Source: a virus. Taken from it: DNA of 24,146 nt. Position 1 is the first letter of the stretch. Every line of letters begins with the position of its first letter. The notes below the pieces were generated by a model. It saw only the letters and a program-made list of their open reading frames with translations. It was not told where the DNA came from and did no database searches. Both the position numbers and the translations under genes were made by a program. Shown here piece by piece: positions 1 to 7,800 of the stretch. The stretch covers positions 1-24,146 of IMG/VR virus record IMGVR_UViG_3300042874_000062; one strand, written 5' to 3'.

Positions 1-651
1 GAGGATGCCGCACCTGTTGAGGACGCCGCACCTGCGGTCAGTGATGCTGACCTGATCGCACGCCTTGCGGCGCTTGTGCGCGAGCCTCAGAAAGCGGTAG
101 AGGCCGCCCCCGAGGCCGCCCCCGAGACGAATTTTTACACGACTGAAGAAGATGCGCTGCTGCGCGAGTATGAGACGGAGTGGCCGGATGTGGCCAAGGC
201 AGAGGCGCTGCGACGTAAGGGCGAGTACCGCGACCTTGTGAACCATGTGTTCTCGGAGGTAGCAAAAGAGTTGGGGCCGATGGCACAAATGCTGCGCACA
301 CTGGCAGAGCGCACGCAGCTGAGCGACTTGCGCGACGCAGTGGCAGACTACGACGATGTTCGCGACAAAGTGGTGGATTGGGTTGACAACCAACCAAACT
401 ACTTGCAACCCGCGTACAAACAGGTTATACAACAAGGGACGCCGGAGGAAGTAGCTGATCTGGTGTCCCGCTACAGAAGTTCGGTGCAGCCAGCTACTGC
501 ACCTAAGCGAGAGGAATCTGAGCTGCCTTCGACCACCAAACAAGCGGTTGTGTCTTTGGCCCCAGTCAGTTCCAAGCGGTCTACGGTTATTGTGGCTGAT
601 GACCCGAACGATTTCGAAAGCGCGTTCGCGATAGCAGCCAAGATGGCCTGA
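1..651 (+). CDS. Probable capsid scaffolding protein (5' truncated)
   Basis: The frame is open from the first base of the window, so the start lies upstream; a GTG at 76 is only an internal codon. The visible 216 residues begin with a short Pro/Ala/Glu repeat (EDAAPVEDAAPA, then EAAPEAAPE) and continue as a strongly acidic, highly charged helical protein, ending in a basic patch and a DDPNDFESAFA tail. No enzymatic motif is visible. Acidic, helical, low-complexity proteins placed directly before a major capsid gene are typically scaffolds that organise procapsid assembly and then leave or are degraded. The role is inferred from position and composition, not from a recognised family motif. The gap to the capsid gene is 36 bases and contains that gene's ribosome binding site. 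Confidence 0.7.
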   Translation, partial: EDAAPVEDAAPAVSDADLIARLAALVREPQKAVEAAPEAAPETNFYTTEEDALLREYETEWPDVAKAEALRRKGEYRDLVNHVFSEVAKELGPMAQMLRTLAERTQLSDLRDAVADYDDVRDKVVDWVDNQPNYLQPAYKQVIQQGTPEEVADLVSRYRSSVQPATAPKREESELPSTTKQAVVSLAPVSSKRSTVIVADDPNDFESAFAIAAKMA

Positions 652-687
652 CCACAATAGGTTTGGACACTTTCTAGGAGAAACACA

Positions 688-1731
688 ATGGCTCAAAGCA
701 CCAGTTACGGGGATATCAGCCCCGCCGTCGCAGCTTACTCGGTCGTGCGTATGTTGAAGCGCGCAATGCCGTATCTGCATTTTGAAAAATTCGGTCAGGT
801 TTACCCCTTGCCGACCAATAGCACCAACACGGCCAAGTTCCGCCGTTACTTCCTGTCCGGCGCTACCGGCGCGGCAGGCACCGGCACGGGCAACTTCTTC
901 ATCCCGATTGCGACCACGCCGCTGGTTGAGGGTGTGACCCCACAAGGCTCCAAACTGGCGAACCAAGACTACACGGTGACGCTCAAGCAGTATGGCGACT
1001 TCGTGACGATTACGGATGTTGTGATCGACACGCACACAGATATGGTGTTGCAAGAAGCCACCGACATCCTCGGTGAATCGGCAGCGGTCACTGTCGAGAC
1101 CTTGCGGTTCAACATCTTGAAGGCCGGAACCAACCTATTCCGTGCAAACGGTGTGGCTGCGCGCAACCTGATTATCGCAGCGCCGTCGCTGGCCGATATC
1201 CGTCGGGTCGCTACTGGCCTGAACCGCCAGAACGCCAAGAAGATCACCCGCGTGGTCGCATCTACCCCGGACATCAACACCAAGTCGGTTGAAGCCGCGT
1301 TCATGGCGGTGTGTCACCCTGATCTGGAAAGCGATTTCCGCAGTCTGGCCGGGTTCAAGCCGGTGGCAGATTATGGCCCGCACACCAGCCCGTTCGAGAG
1401 CGAGATCGGCTCTATTGAGCAGATTCGTATTCTGTGCTCAACGGTTGTGGCTCCGTACGCGGATGCAGGTGGTGCGAATGCTGCACTTCGCGCAACCACC
1501 AACGCCGCAGTGGCTGTGGACGTGTACCCGATCCTTGTGTTCGGTCGCGATGCTTACGGCATCGTGCCGCTGAAGGGCAAGTCGGCGATGACCCCTATGG
1601 TCGTCAACCCGAAACCTGCCGCAGGCGACCCGCTGGCTCAGCGGGGTACCGTGGGCTGGAAGCTCTGGACTGAGACTGTCATCCTGCAGCAAGCATGGAT
1701 GGCTGTTCTGGAAGCTGGCGCTACTGCCTGA
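688..1731 (+). CDS. Major capsid protein, N4-gp56 family
   Basis: 347 residues; the start is fixed by AGGAG at 676-680. The sequence has the signature layout of the N4-gp56 family of HK97-fold capsid proteins: an early basic segment (KFRRYF, about residue 50), then TTPLVEGVTPQG (about 75), a Y-x-VTLKQYGDFV strand with ITDVVIDTHTD (about 95-117), a helix beginning LQEATDILGE and continuing TVETLRF, and a C-terminal domain with YPILVFGRDAYGIVPLKG. It forms the icosahedral shell. No fused protease or decoration domain is visible. Codon use is the cleanest of the window, with G/C-ending codons and no ATA seen, as expected for the most highly expressed gene. A UUCG-loop hairpin begins six bases after the stop. 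Confidence 0.95.
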   Translation: MAQSTSYGDISPAVAAYSVVRMLKRAMPYLHFEKFGQVYPLPTNSTNTAKFRRYFLSGATGAAGTGTGNFFIPIATTPLVEGVTPQGSKLANQDYTVTLKQYGDFVTITDVVIDTHTDMVLQEATDILGESAAVTVETLRFNILKAGTNLFRANGVAARNLIIAAPSLADIRRVATGLNRQNAKKITRVVASTPDINTKSVEAAFMAVCHPDLESDFRSLAGFKPVADYGPHTSPFESEIGSIEQIRILCSTVVAPYADAGGANAALRATTNAAVAVDVYPILVFGRDAYGIVPLKGKSAMTPMVVNPKPAAGDPLAQRGTVGWKLWTETVILQQAWMAVLEAGATA

Positions 1732-1736
1732 TGAAC

Positions 1737-1754
1737 CGAGGGCTTCGGCCCTCG
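1737..1754 (+). terminator. UUCG hairpin after the capsid gene
   Basis: A perfect 7-bp stem (CGAGGGC / GCCCTCG) closes a TTCG loop directly after the capsid stop codon. No T-run follows, so it is more likely an mRNA-stabilising 3' hairpin or partial attenuator than an efficient intrinsic terminator. It shares the 12-base core GGGCTTCGGCCC with the hairpin at 2127. Confidence 0.6.
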
Positions 1755-1787
1755 ACTCACAACTAGATTTGACTTAGGAGAAATACC

Positions 1788-2117
1788 ATGGCTTTGACTA
1801 CCAACACCGTTACACACGCTAACGGCGTCACCAACACCGCGATCGGTAAAGTTGTCACCGACGCAGGTGCGGCGGCTGCTACGACGTTCACTGTGGGCTT
1901 TGTCCCACGCGTTGTTCGGTTCCACAACCTGACTGACCGCATCTCTGACGAGTGGCTGGAGGGTATGGCGGCAGCGTCGTCACTGCACACCATTGCGACA
2001 GGTGTACGTACGCTGGAGACCACCAACGGCATTACCGTGAACTCCACCGGTACGTTTACTGTGACCGCTGTGACGATGGTTGCCAGCAAGACGTTCTACT
2101 GGGAAGCAATCGGCTAA
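1788..2117 (+). CDS. Small probable virion protein (capsid-associated candidate)
   Basis: 109 residues, with AGGAG at 1776-1780 deciding the start. It is rich in Thr, Val and Ala, with alternating short strands, no charged coiled coil and no membrane segment, suggesting a small beta-sandwich. A central FVPRVVRFHNLTDRISDEW segment is the most distinctive stretch. It sits immediately after the capsid gene and is flanked on both sides by UUCG hairpins, so its transcript segment is separated from its neighbours. Position and fold type suggest a capsid decoration (cement) protein or other abundant small virion protein, but I recognise no named family. A small connector component is the main alternative. 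Confidence 0.6.
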   Translation: MALTTNTVTHANGVTNTAIGKVVTDAGAAAATTFTVGFVPRVVRFHNLTDRISDEWLEGMAAASSLHTIATGVRTLETTNGITVNSTGTFTVTAVTMVASKTFYWEAIG

Positions 2118-2126
2118 GCAAGCATA

Positions 2127-2149
2127 GGGGGCTTCGGCCCCCAGTTTTT
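2127..2149 (+). terminator. Rho-independent terminator
   Basis: A GC-only 6-bp stem (GGGGGC / GCCCCC) with a TTCG loop is followed after two bases by TTTTT. This is the classic intrinsic terminator architecture. It lies ten bases after the stop of the 109-residue gene and before a new start at 2161. It probably lowers transcription into the downstream genes relative to capsid and the small virion protein. Confidence 0.8.
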
Positions 2150-2160
2150 AGGGGTAGACT

Positions 2161-2430
2161 ATGTACGGCGAAGGCGAGATTCGTATCAAGAAGTTGACCA
2201 ACGGCTACTCAGTGTACTATAGCGACCCGGATGTCGTGAAGGCGAACGACAAGCGCGACATGTCCAGTAAAGGAGGAATGCCATACCGTAGCCCTGAGCG
2301 AGAGATGGCGTTCAAGGATGTAGAAAGCCTCACGATGTTCTTACGCAAGAACATCGACAAATTATGTAGTCACGACGACTATGAAACCAGTTTTTCAGCA
2401 GCTGTAATGGAGCAAGACGATGACAAATGA
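2161..2430 (+). CDS. Hypothetical protein (89 aa)
   Basis: The ATG at 2161 follows a GGGG-rich site at 2151-2154 just downstream of the terminator. The product is small and charged: an N-terminal beta segment (GEIRIKKLTNGYSVYYSD), a polar middle with a PYRSPEREMAF motif, and a C-terminal helix (VESLTMFLRKNIDKL). No transmembrane segment or catalytic motif is seen. The first half of the protein looks like a short sheet of the sort found in small phage accessory proteins. It overlaps the next gene by 11 bases, so the two are probably translationally coupled. Function unknown; its place between capsid and adaptor genes only suggests a morphogenesis role. Confidence 0.6.
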   Translation: MYGEGEIRIKKLTNGYSVYYSDPDVVKANDKRDMSSKGGMPYRSPEREMAFKDVESLTMFLRKNIDKLCSHDDYETSFSAAVMEQDDDK

Positions 2431-2716
2431 GTTAGGCGACAACACCACTTTGACCGCAAAGCCGAAAGGTATGGTCAAAGCCGACACAGTACGCGTGGTA
2501 CTGGAAGAGAACGACAACATCCCCCCTACCGGGCTGTTCGTAGGTGAGAACGGTCGCGGGTATCTGATTCGCGCGGGTGAAGAGGTGGATATCCCTATTG
2601 GCGTGCTGGAGATTCTGACCAATGCAGTTGTTTCTGTGCCGACGGTTGATCCTCAGACCCTGCAAGTTATTGGCCATCGCGACAAGCTGCTGTATCCTTA
2701 CCGTGTGATCCGCTGA
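2420..2716 (+). CDS. Hypothetical head-region protein (98 aa)
   Basis: It starts inside the end of the preceding gene, with GGAG at 2409-2412. The product is mostly short strands. The central run IPPTGLFVGENGRGYLIRAG followed by EEVDIPIGVLEILTNAVV looks conserved: a Gly-rich turn, then a strand pair and a helix. The C-terminus (HRDKLLYPYRVI) is aromatic and basic. I associate this type of small protein with podovirus head gene clusters next to N4-gp56-type capsid genes, but no biochemical role is known to me. It lies 11 bases before the head-tail adaptor gene. A small virion or chaperone role is possible. Confidence 0.65.
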   Translation: MTNELGDNTTLTAKPKGMVKADTVRVVLEENDNIPPTGLFVGENGRGYLIRAGEEVDIPIGVLEILTNAVVSVPTVDPQTLQVIGHRDKLLYPYRVIR

Positions 2717-2727
2717 TGGAGTAGGGC

Positions 2728-3492
2728 ATGACCGGACAAGACCTGCTCGACGAGCTTGCAAGAGGTATGCTGAGAGACAGGTCTGACATAATGTCAGGCC
2801 CGGACGATCAGCTGTGGCCTGATACGCAGTTATTGGGGTACATCAACGAGGCTGAGAGCATCTTGGCTCGTAAAGGTCTGGTCATTCGCGACGCTACGAC
2901 AGCGGGGGTTGTGGACGTTGTGCTTGCAGACGGTGTGACGCAGTACACGCTGCATCCATCGGTAGTTGCGGTAATTTCGGCGAAGTTTTCGACAGATGCC
3001 GGAGATTTGACTCGTGCGGGCCACTCGGCGTTCACGATGTATCAAGCACCTGACCCGCTGTTTTTTGACCCCGCTCAAATATCTGTGCTTCCTCCAGGGA
3101 AGCCGCTGGCGTTTTCGACAGACGAGCAGTTCGACGCTGTGTCCGGGAAAACAGGGGTTGTGAGCTTGCGGGTGTACCCTGCACCAGACGCAACGTACGC
3201 AGGGGCGACCATCAAGTTACGTGTCGTGCGTAAGCCACTGGTACCGCTGAGTGTGACCGACCTGACTCTGTCGCCCGAGGTGCCCGAGGATTACCACCTC
3301 GGAATGCTTGACTGGGCGGCGTACCGCGCGCTGCGCAATATCGACAGCGACGCAGGTTCTTTAGAAAAAGCTGAAGCATACAGGGCAGCCTTCGAGGAGA
3401 TGGTCAAGCAGGCCAGAAACGATACGATGCGGAAGATGTTTACACCGCAGCAATGGGGCTTTGCCCGCAACGGATACAACTGGATTCCGTAA
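2728..3492 (+). CDS. Head-tail adaptor (connector) protein
   Basis: 254 residues. The N-terminus (TGQDLLDELARGMLRD, then W-PDTQLLGYINEAESIL at about 30-50) and the C-terminal half (PEVPEDYHLGMLDWAAYRALRN, then an EAYRAAFEEMVKQAR helix) follow the pattern of phage adaptor proteins that dock under the portal: helix, beta insertion, then a helical bundle with a conserved 'valid index / row of helices' C-terminus. The middle (residues 60-180) is beta-rich. The product likely forms a dodecameric ring linking the portal to the tail. The start is supported by GGAG at 2718-2721. Family assignment is by pattern recognition, so a specific Pfam name would need a profile search. Confidence 0.75.
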   Translation: MTGQDLLDELARGMLRDRSDIMSGPDDQLWPDTQLLGYINEAESILARKGLVIRDATTAGVVDVVLADGVTQYTLHPSVVAVISAKFSTDAGDLTRAGHSAFTMYQAPDPLFFDPAQISVLPPGKPLAFSTDEQFDAVSGKTGVVSLRVYPAPDATYAGATIKLRVVRKPLVPLSVTDLTLSPEVPEDYHLGMLDWAAYRALRNIDSDAGSLEKAEAYRAAFEEMVKQARNDTMRKMFTPQQWGFARNGYNWIP

Positions 3493-3505
3493 CTAGGGGT
3501 ACGAC

Positions 3506-4801
3506 ATGGCGAAAGATGTGTTTGGTAGAGAGATTACAGACCCCGAACTTGTACGGTACCAGAACAGTGTAAGCAAAGAACCCCTCGCTACTACGGTAGG
3601 CCGAGGCGTACGTCCTGTTGCGGACGCAGTCGCAAAACTTCCGGGGCTTGCTGGAGCAATAGCCAACCAATCACCAAAACTGCTGGGTGTTCCTGCCGCA
3701 GGTATCGCGAATGTTGTAGCACGAGGTGTTGCAGACTTCCAGTCAGGGTTTACAGGAGAAAAATTCAAACCGCAGCAGTTCGAAGGGAAATCGTTTACTG
3801 ATCTGTTCGGTGGCGCGGATAGCGCGGTGCCACGGGCTTCGGCTACGGCGTCGCCTGTGGGCGCAGCAGTGCCGGCCCAACCGGCTGCCGCAGGTAGTCC
3901 CCTGTCAGGGTTGAATGAGCTTCCCGGTCTTGCGAGCGTGAAGGATTTTTCTGGGGCGCAGTTCGGGGTGTTGAATCGAGGGCTACCGTCCCCCGAACAA
4001 ATCGCGTCAGATAAAGCCCGTGCAGCAGCCTCGCAGGCGGCGAGTGATGCACGGCTGGGCATCACTCCGAGTGGAGGATTGCCTGCGCAGATCAACGTGA
4101 CGCGCCAGCCGAATGGCAACTTGTCGTTCACAGGGTCTGGAGGCGACGGTACGGGCGCGGTGAACTACACCGGGCTGTCGAACTTTAAGTCTCAGGCCGG
4201 GGGGGCTGGTCAGGGGTCTGTGGGCGAGGGGTTCAACCTCGCAGAGCAGAATCAACGTCTCGCTACAGCTCTTGCCGGGTTCCGGGAGAACGATCTGCAG
4301 GAACGTGTGACCCAGTTGGCGGACGACATATCGAGCGGAGCTGGGGGGTTGTTCGGGCCGAAGCGGAATAAGGCCGCGTTGGCGGAGTTGGCACCCTTGT
4401 TGGTGCGGCAGCAAGAGAACAAGAACGCAACAAGGGTCGCGAACCTCAACGCGGCGACCCTGCGCCGAGGGCAGGATTTCGATCTTCAGGCTGAAACAGC
4501 GCGTACGAACGAGGCGACTCGGCGCACGAATTTGGACGCCTTCGGAGCGGCGCAGAACCGGAAGCTGACAGCACAAGAGCTGGACTTGAGGGCAGCGATA
4601 GCGCTAGACGCACGGTCGGGTAATCCCAAGCAGGTAGCGGACGCGCGGGTAGCCGAAGTAGCGTATATGCGCCAGACAGGGCTGACGCTCGACGGAAAAC
4701 GCCTCGACCCCGGATACCATGCTGAGCTGCTCAAGAATCACTTGCTGGGCACGCAACCGTTTGCTGTCGGCGCGGTTGGTGGTACAGGGCAAGAGCAATA
4801 A
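3506..4801 (+). CDS. Probable internal virion / ejection protein (431 aa)
   Basis: It starts at an ATG after AGGGG at 3495-3499. Residues 1-80 are Ala/Val/Gly-rich with weakly hydrophobic helices (GRGVRPVADAVAKLPGLAGAI). Residues 85-235 are low-complexity Gly/Pro/Ala/Ser. Residues 240-400 form long helices rich in Ala, Gln, Asn and Arg (for example QENKNATRVANLNAATLRRG), typical of coiled-coil internal virion proteins. No enzyme motif is seen. The stop codon overlaps the start of the 2226-residue gene by one base (TAATG), so the two products are made in coupled fashion and probably act together in or under the portal and are released with the DNA. The function is inferred from position, composition and coupling. 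Confidence 0.6.
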   Translation: MAKDVFGREITDPELVRYQNSVSKEPLATTVGRGVRPVADAVAKLPGLAGAIANQSPKLLGVPAAGIANVVARGVADFQSGFTGEKFKPQQFEGKSFTDLFGGADSAVPRASATASPVGAAVPAQPAAAGSPLSGLNELPGLASVKDFSGAQFGVLNRGLPSPEQIASDKARAAASQAASDARLGITPSGGLPAQINVTRQPNGNLSFTGSGGDGTGAVNYTGLSNFKSQAGGAGQGSVGEGFNLAEQNQRLATALAGFRENDLQERVTQLADDISSGAGGLFGPKRNKAALAELAPLLVRQQENKNATRVANLNAATLRRGQDFDLQAETARTNEATRRTNLDAFGAAQNRKLTAQELDLRAAIALDARSGNPKQVADARVAEVAYMRQTGLTLDGKRLDPGYHAELLKNHLLGTQPFAVGAVGGTGQEQ

Positions 4802-7800
4802 TGTCAGCACTCGATGAGTATCTAAAGAAATATGGTGGCGGTGTTGCGGCGGCAGCAGAGCCTACCGGTGCACCAGCCGTAGACTTCTCGACGATCAAAC
4901 CGGTAGCAGCAGCGCCTGTGGCACCTGCGCAGGTTGGGGGGTTCGTCGCAGCGGCGAAGCGCGCTGTGGGCGGAGGGCTTCAGGGTGTTGGGCAGCTAGC
5001 TGCTGATTTCGTCCCCGGAGTGAGCCAGACAAATGCACTCTCGCAGCTCGGGCGCGGTGTGGTTGAGGCGAATGCCCCTGCGGTGTCCAGTCTGCAGGAC
5101 ATCGCAGACCGCCCCGGCCAAGCGATTAAGGAAGCCACGGGTAACGTGGCGGGTTCTGTTGGCACAGCGCTCGGACTGCGAGCATTCGGCCAAGGTATTA
5201 CTGCCGCGTCCCCGCTGACAGGGCCGTTCGCGCCGGTTGTTGCGGGGGCGGGGCAGGCAGTCTCGTTCGGTGCGCCTGTGTTGGCAGGATTGCTACCTTC
5301 GTTTGGGGGTATCCGGGAGCGGCAGATCGCGAAGGATGCGGGTGCGGCGACGAGTACCGGGTCGAAGCTGACAGCACTGGGCGGTGCAACTGCGGTAGGG
5401 GCACTGGAGAAGTTCGGTGTCGAGGGCTGGGCGACTGCCGCGCTAAATAAAGACGCGCGCAAGGCGCTTGTAGCTAAATTCGCAGGAGCCAGCACCGCGC
5501 AACGCGTAGGGCTGTCTGCGCTGAGAGGTGGCGCGGTTGAGGGTGCGACCGAACTACTCCAGAACCCGATCGAGCAGCTGGCAGCTGGGGACAACCCTCT
5601 GACAGCACAAGCGGTAGGCGATACGTTATTTGCAGGTGCGATAGGTGCCATCGGCGGCGGCACGGTTGGCTCTGCGTTCGGGTTGCTGCGGGACAAACCC
5701 GCGAATACCGCAACAGACGACGATCTCAAGACCGCGACGGACGAAGTGCTCGCTCCCCCTGCGGAACCGCTGGCTGATGAATTTGCACAGGCGCAGCGCG
5801 CGTTCGATATCCAGAACCGACCGCAGGGGAAGCGTTACCCTGAGCTGGTACGGTCGTCCGACGAAGAACTTATCCGGATGCAGGAGCTGCTCGCGGCTGA
5901 CGTAAAGGCAGGTGTTGCTGGTCGCGCGCAGGTGTTGCAGGCTGTTGGGGATGAACTGGCGTTCAGAGCGAGATCGGCTGAGCTGACACAAGGGCAGCGC
6001 AATGACGCGCTGATCGCTGCCGAGGAAGCGCGTATCGCAGAAGAAACGGCGCAGTTTGAGCGTGACGCGCAAGGCGACCCGACACTGCAAGCCGACTTCG
6101 ATGCAGCGCAAGCAGCATTGCGCGAGGGTGTTGCCCGCACTGCACGAGAGCGAGGGCTTGTCGCCGAGCAGGCTGCACGCGCAGCCAGTGTCACGAACGC
6201 GAGCGCGCGGGCGCAAGAGGCAGCCGACCGGCTGATTAACCAGGCTGAGGGGCGTGACCTGCTCGGCGATCTTGCCCCTCCGGCGGTACAGCAGGACGTT
6301 GCCACGTCAGCGCAAGTACAGCGTCTGGGAGAGCTGGAGCAGCGCGCGCTCAAAGGCACCAACACACCCCAAGAGCAGGTAGAGATGTCCCAGCTGCGTG
6401 ACCAGCTGACACCGAAGGCACAGACTGCGCTGCCCTCCTCGACGGCAGCGTTTGTGAGGCAGTACCCCCAGTTATCGCGGCAGGTAGCCAAAGAAGCAGC
6501 GAAGGTGCAGCCAGACCAACTGGTTGACTGGCTGGCGACGCGTATTCAGAAGAAGGGTGCAAGCAGCACAAACTACGCACCTGTGCTGGCGCAGATGTAC
6601 GCGGATTTGACCGGTGGGCGAGACATCCAGCAGCATGAAGCGTTCAAGACGCAGCAGGTAATTGCAGGACTGCAAGGTTTTCAGGAGGCTCCGACGCAGG
6701 GGCGCATTGAGAATGTGCAAGGTGTGCTCACGGCTGTACCACGACTGACAAGACAGCAGCAGGCCAAGATTGCGCGGGCGACAGCAGCGAGTGCAGCAGC
6801 TGGGGCGTCCCCAGCGGCGCTGCTCGGCGTGAACATCGAACCCGCTGTCCCGGAGGTGAAAAATGCAGCGCGTACCCGAGTGGCTAGTGGCCGCAATGAA
6901 GGCACAGGTAATAAGCCCGTACCAAGCCCACGAGCTGACGGAAGTGATTTACGAAACGCCGATCGGGGAAGAAGTGGTCGTACCGGAGCACCTGCATCAA
7001 GCAGCGCAAGCCCTGTGGCTGTGGGAACTACCCCCGCACAACCAGCTCCCCGTGTAGCACCGAACGCTACGCCTGCATCTGCGGAGGTGCAGGTCGCTGA
7101 GACCGAGCGAGATATTGAGACGGACGCAGCCGAGGAGCTGGCAGAATACAAGCAGGACTACACGGCGCTGACGAACGACAAGAAGCGCCCAGCGGAGGAG
7201 GTTGCGAAGCGCAAGGCTGCGGTTCTGCAGTTGGTTGCAGAGATCGCTCTTGTCGGCGAGACCGCAGATGTTAGGGCGGATGCAGCAGCGTTCGTGGAAG
7301 CGCAGAGGAAGGGCAACCCTGACGAGGTGGCCGCTATCAAGCGCGAGGCAGAGAGCGCTACCAAACGGACAGCCGCTTCGGTCAATGCGGAGCAGGCAGC
7401 AGTGAACAAACTCGCGCGGGGTCTGGAGGATCAGTGGGCGCAAGCACTGGAGCAGATGGCCGATGAACAGACAGGGCGCAAGTCAACCAAGCGCACAAAG
7501 GCCGACCGGCAGATCGAGAAAGCGCTTAGGGAGAGCGGTGTCGTCACCGAGGGTCTCGACAATAACCAAGTCCACACGATGCGGTCGCTGGCGGAGGAGC
7601 TGGGGGCGATTTTCGGCGACAACATGAAGCGGGCGATCTTGGCTGGGCGTGTGCGTGTTGTGCTCGACCAGACACATTTAGGCGCAGCTGTAGGGTCTTC
7701 GAGCCTGAGAGGGAAGATCACGCAAGGGCTATACGCGTACAACCCGAAGGCAGGGCCGGGGTCAGGCACCGTGTATTTCGTAGCGGAGCACATGGCGAAA

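Noticed and set aside
3493-4131. 212-residue minus-strand ORF
   Set aside because: It mirrors the 431-residue gene; composition is Ser/Pro/Ala-rich antisense type, with no ribosome site or operon context on the minus strand.
4980-5729. 249-residue minus-strand ORF
   Set aside because: It lies wholly antisense to the giant gene and is dominated by Ala/Ser/Pro/Thr, the expected complement of Gly/Ala-rich coding DNA.
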